Assembly: GCA_023375785.1 (NCBI GenBank)
Contig: SZWC01003899.1
Coordinates: forward strand, 8,954-72,953
Direction of reading: 5' to 3'
Length of the DNA: 64,000 nucleotides
Source of the DNA: Penium margaritaceum
Taxonomy: Eukaryota > Streptophyta > Zygnematophyceae > Desmidiales > Peniaceae
This document shows, piece after piece, positions 49,801-60,952 of this stretch. The notes under the pieces are model-generated. The model saw only the letters and a program-made list of their open reading frames with translations. It made no database searches and was not told the origin of the DNA. The position numbers and the translations under genes are program-made. The stretch's first letter is position 1. The number at the start of each line of letters is the position of its first letter.

Positions 49801-50179
49801 TTCATGGGCAAGCAGGAAGCAGGACTGCGTGGCGCTGTCCAGCACTGAAGCGGAGTACATTGCGCTCGCGGAAGCCGCAAAGGAGGCGGTGTGGCTGCGT
49901 CGGCTGCTAAAGGAGATCGGCGTGCCGCAAAGGAAGCCGACAATACTCAATGTGGACAACATGAGTGCCATCAGTCTGACCCAGAACCCGGTGCTGCACA
50001 GGAGGACCAAGCACATCGAGATCCGTCATCACTACACGCGGGACTTGGTGGCAAAGGGAGATGCGGCTGTTGTGCATTGTGGGACCAAGCGCATGCTCGC
50101 CGATGCCATGACCAAGGCACAGCCCATGGACAGGCACGACGCAAGCTGCATGGAGCTTGGTCTGCGCTGTGAAGTTTAA
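46850..50179 (+). CDS. pol: Copia Pol polyprotein: protease, integrase, reverse transcriptase, RNase H, 1109 residues
   Basis: All enzymes for copying and inserting the element are present in copia order. The aspartic protease motif VIDSGSG has its Asp at residue 18. The GAG-pre-integrase region runs from about 155 to 205 (LWHRRLCH ... CEPC). The integrase core has Asp 223 (HTDVCGP), Asp 285 (RSDNGGEY) and Glu 319 (NGVAERVNRT), the expected DDE set. A low-complexity Gln-rich linker lies near 545-556. Reverse transcriptase starts about 615 (NGTWQLIDRP), with QMDVK and the catalytic YVDD at 783-786. RNase H begins near 955 with SDADWAG (Asp 959), then SSTEAEYIA and VDNMSAI, ending with the usual HIEIRHHYTRDLV and LADAMTK. 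Integrase before reverse transcriptase defines Ty1/copia rather than gypsy. The frame is open throughout and in the same frame as gag. Confidence 0.95.
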   Translation: MIARESTDLTDPEVTVIDSGSGCHTQCNRAAFVTYGTTERRMTVANGKTELAAGEGNVRIESVVNGKVIPCTIYDVLHMPNFGVNLLSVSRLTDKGLEVLFNKKEAIIRKEGDGEVIARGKREEDLYLLRTKVLADAVRTDAVNLVTKDEGNLDLWHRRLCHIAPSTVRDMAKKEVVHGLEVKGLDAAKNAVCEPCVVGKATRQPFDGKGTRASTKLEVVHTDVCGPFEPSIGGARYFVTFIDDHSRKLCLYIIKRKSDVLSCMQEFVAAVERQKELKVKAFRSDNGGEYEGCSAWMKSNRIAWQKTMPHSPQQNGVAERVNRTILNMVRSMLSDAGLAQRYWGEAARTAAYIMNLMATKPLKDAESKVWKTPQEVWSGRKPAVAHLRTFGCVAHAIVQAREGRGKLDPRTRRCIFVGYESGSKAYRLFDPRRQRIVKSHDVTFDEESRWTDKDAGLSKRGEWLPLLEGETPEDAKEGDVQAAPTGDNHPGDGGAADLLSAESDDDCKAPVAVELNEEAGSEPASPQSPREGEQVSGASGAARGQQQQQQPQQQQPRQSGRTRRTAKRYDVAQGTWTGFARAFFAQEEPETVKEALQQNDGAEWEGAIKSELASHEENGTWQLIDRPEGAKIIGSKWIFKTKLTKEGKVERYKARLVAKGYAQRKGEHYDETFAPVAKFASIRSILSVAAARDYEVHQMDVKTVFLNGDLDKEILMEVPEGVDAPPGKVCRLRKVLYGLKQAPLMWYLKMDGFMAELGFKRCEVDHSVYVRRQPGLHQIVVLYVDDLILVSSDMEELVKLKRQLGSRFKMTDMGELEYYLGVAIKRDRKARMLEMGQAKYVQEVLRRYNMEECNSIGTPMTTTCELSSSMGPNTDEEKEEMAGVPYQSAVGSIMYAMVAMRSDLAFAEGQVSCYVADPGPLHWQAVKRILRYLKATKQLRLVFGGGARDDSLELVGYSDADWAGDVDDRKSMSGYVFVLGGAAVSWASRKQDCVALSSTEAEYIALAEAAKEAVWLRRLLKEIGVPQRKPTILNVDNMSAISLTQNPVLHRRTKHIEIRHHYTRDLVAKGDAAVVHCGTKRMLADAMTKAQPMDRHDASCMELGLRCEV

Positions 50180-50221
50180 AATGCTACAGGTTCCAAGGAC
50201 AGGGCATCAAGGCTGCGGTGC

Positions 50222-50231
50222 AAGGGGGAGA
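50222..50231 (+). other. Polypurine tract
   Basis: AAGGGGGAGA lies directly upstream of the 3' LTR start at 50233. This is the expected primer position for plus-strand DNA synthesis in LTR retrotransposons. Confidence 0.75.
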
Positions 50232-50232
50232 T

Positions 50233-50962
50233 TGTTGACATGGTGTGCCCCTTGCCATGAGTGCCGTTGATCGTACTCCCTGGTTCGACCACTGAGGAGT
50301 GGTCGAACACCTGATCTGACTTTAGATTTAGATTTCTTGGATTTTTCCATGCAGGATCGAGCTTTGAATCGCTCGATTTGAGTGAGTATTCAGAAAGGTA
50401 GCCTAGCCCGAAAATCGGGTGTTGGGCGTGTGGAATCTGGCACCCGCCTTAGGTGGCGGGATAATCCACCGCCAGTGATCCTAGTTCGTCTCCAATGAGC
50501 TCCAGAGGCACATGGGCCATGAAAGAATGAATGTGGATGGTCCCCTGGACCAAGGCATGCCCCTCCCCACGTTGGGATGACAGGAAGGGCGCTTCGACAG
50601 GCCACCGTCGAAGCGCCTCCCGTCGCTCCCGTTCGTGGGCATGGTGGGCGGCTCGGCTCTACCAAGGGTTACTTCGACGGCCATAGCAGGGGCTCTACTG
50701 CTCCGATTTGGGCGTGCTTGGATGCGTTGGAAAGCTAAGATCACAGGCTATAAGAATCTGATGTAATCTCACTATGCAAAGTAAAGAAAACGTGTTTCGA
50801 TTCAGATCTACTGAATGCGACGTGTTCTGCCCACTCACATCCGTGATCCTTGTGCTCCACACTCTTCACCATTGGTGTCCATTGGCTGTCCAAACTTTGG
50901 TAGCGTGAACCAGTGAGAGCTAGGCATCCTTCAGGGTGCCTCCACACCTACTTGAGCCAACA
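50233..50962 (+). repeat. 3' LTR of the nearly whole copia element
   Basis: 730 bp, same length and ends as the 5' LTR, with about 21 substitutions by hand count, five of them clustered around 50777-50792. Both inverted repeats are perfect here. It is followed by TGGTC and the remainder of the interrupted satellite monomer. Confidence 0.95.
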
Positions 50963-53900
50963 TGGTCATGGTCAGTGACACATGGTTGGTCATCGTGCAT
51001 GGTATCCACACCGTGCCACAGCGTACTTAAGGTCATTGTGCTTGCTAGTTGATACTTGGTGTTCCCAAACAATTGTTTCCCCCTCTGACTATTTGTGACA
51101 CGTATTATGAGTTGTCGACGTTGACCATACACAGCGGATTTCTTTGTACAAAGGCAGTACATATGCCTACTTTGGTCGGTCATTGTGCATGGTAGCCACA
51201 CCTTGCTACTACTGACTGAAATTCGTTGTACTTGCTAGTTGATAACTGATATTCTTGGACCATTGCTTCCCCCTCTGACCGTTTTTGACTCGTGTTATGG
51301 TTGGTGAACGTTGACCACCCATATTGAATTTCTTTGGTCATGGTCAGTGACATATGCCTAGTTTGGCTGTTTGATGTGCATAGTAGCCACACTGTGCCAC
51401 TACGTCTTGAAGTTATTTGTCCTTTCTAGTCCATGCATAGGGTTCCCAAAGAATTGTCTCTCCCTCTGACCATTCGTGACCTGTGTTATGAGTTGTCAAT
51501 GTTGACCACACATAGTGGACTTCTTCCGTCATAGTCAGTGACGTATTCATCCTTTGGTTGGTCATTCTGCACGCTAGCCACACCGTGCCACTACTTGTTG
51601 AAGTTCTTCATACTTGCTAGTTGATAACTAGTGTTCCCAACACATTGTCTCCCCCTCTGACCATTTTTATGACTCGTGTGATGAGTTGTCAACGTTGACC
51701 ACCCATATTGAAATTCTTTGGTCATGGTTGGTGACATATGCCTAGTTTGGTTTGTCACTTTACGTGGTTACCACGCCGTGTCACTACGCATTGAAGGTCT
51801 TTGTGCTTTCTAGTTGATAGCTAGTGTTCCCAAACCATTGTTACCCCCCTCTGACTATCAGTGACTCGTGTTGTGAGTTGTCAACGCTGACCACATGAAG
51901 TGCAATTCGTTGGTCAATCTCAGTAACATATACATACTTTGGTTGATCATTGCGCATGGTGGCCACGCAGTGCCACTACATATTGAGGGTAGTTGTACTT
52001 GCTATTCGATAACTAGTATTCACAAACCATTACCTTCCACCCTGACCATTTGTGACTCGTGTTATGAGTTGTCAACGTTTACCACACTAAGTGACATTAT
52101 TTGGTCATGGTCAGTGACATATGCCTACTTTGGTTGGTCATCGTGCATGGTATGCATACCGTGCCACAACTTATTGAAGGTCCTTGTGCTTGCTAGTTGA
52201 TGCCTGGTGTTCCCAAACCATTGTCTCCCCCTTTGACCATTTGTTACTCATATTATGAGTTGTCAACCCTGACCACACACAGCGGATTTGTTTTGTCAAA
52301 GGTAGTACATATGCCTACTTTGGTCGGTCATTGTGCATTGTAGCCAGACCGTGCTTATACTGATTTAAGGTCGCTGCACTTGCTAGTTGAGAACTGATAT
52401 TCACAGACCATTGTTTTCCCCTCTGACCGTTTGTGACTCGTGTTATGGTTGGTAAATTTTGACCACCCATATTGAAAATCTTTGGTCATGGTCAGTGACA
52501 TATGCCTACTTTGGTTGTTTGGCGTGCATAGTAGCCACACCGTGCCACTACATATTGAAGTTGTTTGTCCTTTCTAGTCAATACATAGGGTTCCCACACC
52601 ATTGTCTCTCCCTCTGACCATTTGTGACTCGTGTTATGAGTTGTCAATGTGGACCATACACAGTGGACTTCTTCGGTCATAGTCAGTCACGTGTGCATCC
52701 TTTGGTTGGCCACTGTGCACGCTAGCCACACCGTGCCACTATTTGTTGAAAACCTTTCTACTTGCTAGTTGATAACTAGTTTTCCCAACCCATGGTTTCC
52801 CCCACTGACCATTTGTGACTCGTGTTATGAGTTTTCAACGTTGACCACACACAGTGAAATCCGTTTGGTCATGGTTAGTGACATATGCCTACTTTGATTT
52901 GTCCTTGTACATGGTTACCATGCCGTGTCACTACGTATTGAAGGTCTTCGTGCTTTCTAGTTGATAGCTAGTGTTCCCAAACCGTTGTTAGCCCCTCTGA
53001 ATATCTGTGACTCGTGTTGTGAGTTGTCAACATTGACCACATGAAGCAAAATTCTTTGGTCATTGTCAGTGACATATGCATGCTTTGGTTGGTCACTGTG
53101 CATTGTAGCCACACTGTGCCACTACATATTGAAGGTATTTGTACTTGCTAGTTGATAACTAGTGTTTAGAAACCATTATCTTCCACCCTGACCATTTGTG
53201 ACTCGTGTTATGAGATGTCATAGTTTACCACACTTAGTGACACTATTATGTCATGGTCATTGACATATGCCTACTCTGGCTGGTCATCGTGCATGGTATC
53301 CACACCGTGCCACAACGTATTGAACCGCCTTGTTCTTGCTATTTGATACTTGGTGTTCCCAAACCATTGTTTCTCCCTCTGACCATTTGTGACTCGTGTT
53401 ATGAGTTGTCAACGTTGACCAAACACAGCGGATTTATTTGGTCAAAGGAAGTACATATGCCTACTTTGGTCGGTCATTGTGCATGGTAGCCACACCGTGC
53501 TACTATTGAATGAATGTCGTTGTATTTGCTAGTTGATAACTGATATTCCCATAGCATAGTTTCCTCCCCTGACCTTTTGTGACTCATGTTATGGTTGGTC
53601 AACGTTGACCACCCATATTGAAATTCTCTGGTCAAGATCAGTGACATATGCCTAGTTTGGTTGTTTGGTGTGCATATCAGCCACACTGTGCCACTACGTA
53701 TTGAAGCTCTTTGCCCTTTCTAGTCGATGCATAGGATTCCCAAACCATTGTCTCTCCCTCTAACCATTTGGGACTCGTGTTATGAGTTGTAAATGTTGAC
53801 CACACATAGTCGACATCTTCGGTCAAAGTCAGTGACGTATGCATCCTTTTGTTGGTCGCTGTGTACGCTAGCCATACCGTGCCACTGCTTGTTGACGGTC

Positions 53901-55115
53901 TTTGTACTTGTAGTTGATAACTAGTGTTCCAAACCCATTGTGTCCCCATCTGACCATTTGTGACTCGTGTAATGCGTTTTCAACGTTGACCACACACTGT
54001 GAAATTTTTTGGTCATGGTTAGTGACATGTGCCTACTTCGGTTTATCACAAAAAATGTTTACCACGCCGTGTCACTACGTATCGAAGGTCTCTGTGCTTT
54101 CTAGTTGATAGCTAGTGTTCCCGAACCATTATTACCCCCCTCTGAATATCTGTGACTCGTGTTGTGAGTTGTCAACATTGAATACATGAAGTGAAATTAT
54201 TTGGTCATGGTCAGTGACATATGCATACTTTGGTTGGTCACTGTGCATTGTAGCCACACTGTGCCACTGCATATTAAAGGTATTTGTACTTGCTAGTCGA
54301 TAACTAGTATTGAGAAACTATTATCTTCCACTTTGACCATTTGTGACTTGTGTTATGAGTTGTCAACGTCTACCACACATGGTGACGTTCTTTAATCATG
54401 GTCAGTGACATATGGTTGGTCATCGTGCATGGTATCCGCACTGTGCCACAACGTACTTAAGGTCATTGTGCTTGCTAGTTGATACCTAGTGTTCCCAAAC
54501 AATTGTTTCCCCCTTTGACTATTTGTGACTCATATTATGAGTTGTCGACGTTGACCACACACAGCGGAATTCTTTGGTCAAAGGCAGTACATATGCCTAC
54601 TTTGGTCGGTCATTGTGCATGGTAGCCACACCTTGCTCCTACTGATTGAAAGTCGTTGTACTTGCTAGTTGAGAACTGATATTCCCAGACCATTGTTTCC
54701 CCCTCTGACCGTTTGTGACTCGTGCTATGGTTGGTGAACGTTGACCTCCCATATTGAAATTCGTTGGTCATTGTCAGTGACATATGCCTAGTTTGGTTGT
54801 TTGGTGTGCATAGTAGCCACACCGTGCCACTACGTATTGAGGTTATTTGTCCTTTCTAGTCCATGCATAGGGTTCCCAAACCATTATCTTTCCCTCTGAC
54901 TATTCGTGACTCGTGTTATGAGTTGTCAATGTTGACCACACATAGTGGACTTCTTCTGTCATAGTCAGTGACGTATTCATCCTTTGGTTGGTCACTGTGC
55001 ACGCTAGCCACACCGTGCCACTACTTGTTGAAGTTCTTCATACTTGCTAGTTGATAACTAGTGTTCCCAACCCATTGTTTCCCCCTCTGACCATTTGTGA
55101 CTCGTGTGATGAGTT

Positions 55116-55116
55116 N
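55116..55116. other. Ambiguous base at a phase jump, probable assembly join
   Basis: The single n lies where a D monomer stops after gatgagtt and the sequence restarts at gacgtattcatcc, the end of a C monomer. The D anchors on either side (about 55006 and 55149) are only 143 bp apart instead of 191. Copy number and order are unreliable at this point. Confidence 0.75.
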
Positions 55117-58100
55117 GACGTATTCATCCGTTGGTTGATCACTGTGCACGCTAGCCACACCGTGCCACTACTTGTTGAAGTTCTTCATACTTGCTGGTTG
55201 ATAACTATTGTTCCCAACCCATTGTTTCCACCTCTGACCATTTGTGACTCGTGTGATGAGTTTTCAACGTTGACCACCAATATTGAAATTCTTTGGTCAT
55301 GGTTAGTGACATATTCCTAGTTTGGTTTGTCACTATACGTGGTTACCATGCCGTATCACTACGTATTGAAGGTCTTTGTGCTTTCTAGCTAATAGCTAGT
55401 GTTCCCAAACCATTGTTACCTCCCTCTGACTATCAGTGACTCGTGTTGTGAGTTGTCAACACTGACTACATGAAGTGAGATTCGTTGGTCATGGTAAGTG
55501 AAATATACATACTTTGGTTGGTCACTGTGCATTGTAGCCACGCTGTGCCACTACATATTGAAGGTAGCTGTACTTGCTAGTCGATAACTAGTATTCACAA
55601 ACCATTATCTTCCAACCTGATCAGTTGTGACTCGTGTTATGAGTTGTCAAAGTTTACCACACTTAGTGACATTATTTGATCATGGTCAGTGACATATGCT
55701 TACTTTGGTTAGTCATCGTGCATGGTATCCACACCGTGCCACAACTTATTGAAGGTCCTTGTGCTTACTAGTTGATACCTGGTTTTCCCAAACCATTGTC
55801 TCCCCCTTTGACCATCTGTGACTCCTATTATGAGTTGTCAACGCTGACCACACACAGCGGATTTCTTTGGTCAAGGGTAGTACATATGCCTACTTTGGTC
55901 GGTCATTGTGCATGGTAGCCACACCGTGCTTACACTGATTGAAGGTTGCTGTACTTGCTAGTTGATAACTGATATTCACAGACCATTGTTTCCCCCTTGG
56001 ACCGTTTGTGTCTCGTGTTATGGTTGGTGAATGTTGACCACCCAAATTGAAACTCTTTCATCATGGTCGGTGACATATGCCTAGTTTGGTTGTTTGGTGT
56101 GCAGAGTAGCCAGACCGCTCCACTAGGTATTGAAGTTCTTTGTCCTTTCTAGTCAATACATAGGGTTCCCAAACCATTGTCTCTCCCTCTGACCATTTGT
56201 GACTCGTGTTATGAGTTGTCAATGTTGACCATACATAGTGGACTTCTTCGGTCATAGTCAGTGACATGTGCATCTTTGTTGGCCACTGTGCACGCTAGCC
56301 ACACCGGGCCACTACTTGTTGAAAATCTTTCTACTTGCTAGTTGATAACTAGTGTTCCCAACCCATGGTTTCCCGCACTGACCATTTATGACTCGTGTTA
56401 TGAGTTTTCAACGTTGACCACACACTGTGAAATCCGTTTGGTTATGGTTTGTTACATATGCCTACTTTGGTTTGTCACTGTACATGGTTACCACGCCATG
56501 TCATTACGTATCAAAGGTCTTTGTGCTTTCTTGTTGATAGCTAATGTTCCCAAACCATTGTTAGGCCCCTATGACTATCTGTGACTCGTGTTGTGAGTTG
56601 TAAATGTTGACCACATGAAGTGAAATTCCTTGTTTATGGTCAGTGACATATGCATACTTTGGTTGGTCACTGTGCATTGTAGCCACAATGTGCCACTACA
56701 TATTGAAGGTATTTGTACTTGCTAGTCGATAACTAGTATTCACAAATGATTATCTTCAACCCTGACCATTTGTGACTCGTGTTATGAGTTGTCAAGGTAT
56801 ACCACACTTAGTGACATTATTTGGTCATGGTCATTGACATATGCCTACTTTGGTTTGTCATCGTGCATGGTATCCACACCATGCCACAACGTATTGAAGC
56901 TCCTTGTGCTTGTAGTTGATACTTGGTGTTCCCAAACCATTGTTTCCCCCTCTGACCATTTGTGACTCGTATTATGAGTTGTCAACGTTGACCACACACA
57001 GCGGATTTCTTTGGTCAAAGGCAATACATATGCCTGCTTTGGTCGGTCATTGTGCATGATAGCCACACTATGCTACTACTGACTGAAGGTCGTTGTACTT
57101 GCTAGTTGAGAACTGATATTCCCATAGCATTGTTTCCTCCCCTGACCGTTTGTGACTCGTGTCATGGTTGGTCAACGTTGACCACCCATATTGAAATTCT
57201 CTGGTCATGATCAGTGACATATGCCTAGTTTGGTTGTTTGGTGTGCATATTAGCCACACCGTGCCACTACGTATTGAAGTTCTTTCCCCTTTCTAGTTGA
57301 TACATAGGGTTCCCAACCCATTGTCTCTTGCTCTGACCATTTGTGACTCGTGTTATCAGTTGTCATTGTTGACCACACATAGTGGACTTCTTCGGTCATA
57401 GACAGTGACGTATGCATCCTTTGGTTGGTTAGTGTGTACGCTGGCCACACCGTGCCACTGCTTGTTGAAGGTCTTTGTTCTTGCTAGTTGATAACTAGTG
57501 TTCCCAACCCATTGTCTCCCCCTCTGATCATTTGTGACTCGTGTTATGCGTTTTCAACCTTGACCACACACTGTGAAATTCTTTTGGTCATGGTTAGTGA
57601 CATATGCCTACTTTGGGTTGTCACTCTACATGGTTACCACGCTGTGTTACTACGTATCAAAGGTCTCTCTGCTTTCTAGTTGATAGCTAGATTTCTGAAA
57701 CCACTGTTACCCCCTCTGAATATCAGTGACTCGTGTTGTGAGTTGTCAAGGTTGACCACATGAAGTGAAATTCTTTGGTCATGGTCAGTGACATATGCAT
57801 ATTTTGGTTGGTCGCTGTGCTTTGTAGCCACATTGTGCCACTGCATATTGAAGGTATTTGTAATTGCTAGTTGATAACTAGTATTTAGAAACCATCATCT
57901 TCCACTCTGACCATTTGTGACTCGTGTTATGAGTTGTTAAAGTTTACCACACATGGTGACATTCTTTGGTCATGGTCAGTGACATATGGTTGGTCATCGT
58001 GCTTGGTATCCACATCATGCAACAACTTAATGAAGGTCATTGTGCTTGCTAGTTGATACCTGGTGTTCCCAAACAATTGTTTCCCCCTCTGAATATTTGA

Positions 58101-60570
58101 GACTCGTATGATGAGTTGTCGACGTTGACCATACACAGCGGATTTCTTTGGTCAAAGGCAGTACACATGTCTACTTTGGTCGGTTATTGTGCATGGTAGC
58201 CACACTGTGCTACTACTGATTGAAGGTCGTTGTACTTTCTAGTTGAGAACTGATATTCCCGGACCATTGTTTCCCCATCTGACCGTTTGTGACTCCTGCT
58301 ATCATTGGTGAACGTTGACCACCCATATTGAGATTCTTTGGTCATGGTCAGTGACATATGCCTAGTTTGGTTGTTTGGTGTTCATAGTCGCCACACCGTG
58401 CCACTACGTATTGAAGTTATTTGTCCTTTCTAGTCCATGAGTAGGGTTCCCAAACCATTGTCTCTCCCTCTGACCATTCGTGACTCGTGTTATGAGTTGT
58501 CAATTTTGACCACACATATTTGAATTCTTCTGTCATATTCAGTGACGTATGCATCCTTTGGTTGGTCACTGTGCATGCTAGCCACACCGAGCCACTACTT
58601 GTTGAAGTTCTTCATACTCGCTAGTTGATAACTAGTGTTCCCAACCCATTGTTTCCCCCTCTCACCATCTGTGACCCGTATGATACGTTTTCAACGTTGA
58701 CCACACATCGTGAAATTCGTTGGTCATGGTTAGTGACATATGCCTAGTTTGGTTTGTCACTGTACGTGGTTACCACGCCGTGTCACTACGTATTGAAGGT
58801 CTTTGTGTTTTCTAGGTGATAGCTAGTGTTCACAAACCATTGTTACCCCCCTCTGACTATCAGTGAATCGTGTTGTGAGTTGTCAACACTGACCACATGA
58901 AGTGAAATTCGTTGGTCATGGTCAGTGACATATGCATACTTTGGTTGGTCACTGTGCATGGTAGCCACGCTGTGCCACTACATTTTGAGGGTATTTGTAC
59001 TTGCTAGTCGATATCTAGTATTCACAAATAATTATCTTCCACCCTGACCATTTGTGACTCTTGTTATGATTTGTCAAAGTTTACCACACTTGGTGAAATT
59101 ATTTGGTCATGGTCAGTGTAATATGCCTACTTTGGTTGGTCCTCGTGCATGGTATCCACACCGTGCCACAACGTATTGAAAGTACTTGTCCTTGCTAGTT
59201 GATACCTGGTGTTCCCAACCCATTTTCTCCCCCTCTGACCATTTGTGACTCCTATTATGAGTTGTGAACGCTGACCACACACAGCGGATTTCTTTGGTCA
59301 AAGGTAGTACATATGCCTACTTTGGTCGGTCATTGTGCATGGTAGCGACAGTGTGCTTATACTGATTGAAGGTCGCTCTACTTGCTAGTTGAGAACTGAT
59401 ATTCACAGACCATTGTTTCCCCCTCTGACCGTTTGTGACTCGTGTTCTGGTTGGTGAATGTTGACCACCCATATTGAGATTCTTTCATCATGGTCGGTGA
59501 CATATGCCTAGTTTGGTTGTTTGGTGTGCATAGTAGCCACACCGTGCCACTACGTATATAAGTTCTTTGTCCTTTTGAGTTGATACATAGGGTTCCCAAA
59601 CCATTGTCTCTCCCTTTGACCATTTGTGACTCGTGTTATGAGTTGTCAATGTTGACCATACACAGTGGGCTTATTCGGTCATAGTCAGTGACGTGTGCAT
59701 CGTTTGGTTGGTCACTGTGCATGCTAGCCACACCGTGCCACTACTTGTTGAAAATATTTCAACTTGCTAGTTGATAACTAGTGTACCCAACCCATGGTTT
59801 CCCCCACTGACCATTTGTGACTCGTGTTATGAGTTTTCAACGTTGACCACACACTGTGAAATCCGTTGGTCATGGTTTGTGACGTATGCCCACTTTGGGT
59901 TGTCACTGTACATGGCTACCACGCTGTGTCATTACGTATCGAAGGTCTTTGTGCTTTCTTGTTGACAGCTAGTGTTCCCGAACCATTGTTAGCCCCCTCT
60001 GACTATCTCTGACTCGTGTTGTGAGTTGTCAACATTGACCACATGAAGTGAAATTCATTGGTCATGGTCAGTGACATATGCATACTTTGGTTGGTCACTC
60101 TGCATTGTAGCCACACTGTGCCACTGCATATTGAATGTATTTGTACTTGTTAGTCGATAACTAGTATTTCGAAAACCATTATCTTCCACTCTGACCATTT
60201 GTGACTCGTGTTATGAGTTGTCAAAGTTTACCACACATGGTGACATTCCTTGGTCATGGTCAGTGACATATGGTTGGTCATCGTGCATGGTATCCACACC
60301 GTGCCACAACGTACTAAAGGTCATTGTGCTTGCTAGTTGATACCTGGTGTTCCCAAACAATTGTTTCCCCCTCTAACTATTTGTGACTCGTATTATGAGT
60401 TGCCAACGTTGACCATACACAGCGGATTTCTTTGGTCAAAGGCAGTACATATGCCTACTTTGGTCGGTCATAGTGCATGGCAGCCACACCGTGCTACTAC
60501 TGACTGGAGGTCATTGTACTTACTAGTTGAGAACTGACATTCCCCGACCATTGTTTCCCCCTCTGACCGT

Positions 60571-60952
60571 TTGTGACTCGTGTTATGGTTGGTGAACGTT
60601 GACCACCCATATTGAAATTGTTTGGTCATGGTCAGTGACATATGCCTAGTTTGGTTGTTTGGTGTGCATAGTAGCCACACCGTGCCACTACGTATTGAAG
60701 TTATTTGTCCTTTCTAGACCATGCATAGGGTTCCAAAACCATTGTCTCCCCCTCTGACCATTTGTGACTCGTGTTATGGTTGGTGAACGTTGACCACCCA
60801 TATTGAAATTGTTTGGTCATGGTCAGTGACATATGCCTAGTTTGGTTGTTTGGTGTGCATAGTAGCCACACCGTGCCACTACGTATTGAAGTTATTTGTC
60901 CTTTCTAGACCATGCATAGGGTTCCAAAACCATTGTCTCCCCCTCTGACCAT
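60571..60952 (+). repeat. Perfect tandem duplication of one monomer
   Basis: Bases 60571-60761 and 60762-60952 appear identical over 191 bp, including private variants (gaaattgtttgg, tctagaccatg, ggttccaaaacc). All other neighbours differ at many sites. This looks like a recent one-monomer unequal exchange, and it lengthens the local 12-mer unit to 2476 bp. A collapse or stutter in assembly is the alternative. Confidence 0.85.

Larger units (their letters stand above)
45252..50962 (+). mobile_element. Ty1/copia LTR retrotransposon, nearly whole
   Basis: This 5711-bp element has two 730-bp LTRs (45252-45981 and 50233-50962) that begin TGTTGACA and end GCCAACA, a 5-bp TGGTC target duplication, a half-tRNA-Met primer site, gag and pol frames in copia order (protease, integrase, reverse transcriptase, RNase H) and a polypurine tract just before the 3' LTR. 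The LTRs differ at about 21 of 730 positions by hand count, about 2.9 percent. At substitution rates often used for plant LTRs this means about one million years, but the organism and its rate are unknown. It looks whole or has at most about one break. It lies in the same orientation as the array monomers as written here and is single-copy in this window. Confidence 0.95.

Noticed and set aside
46262-50137. Open frames antisense to or out of frame with the second copia element, up to about 200 codons
   Set aside because: They overlap the well-recognised gag and pol frames and come from GC-rich codon use. None has a recognisable domain.
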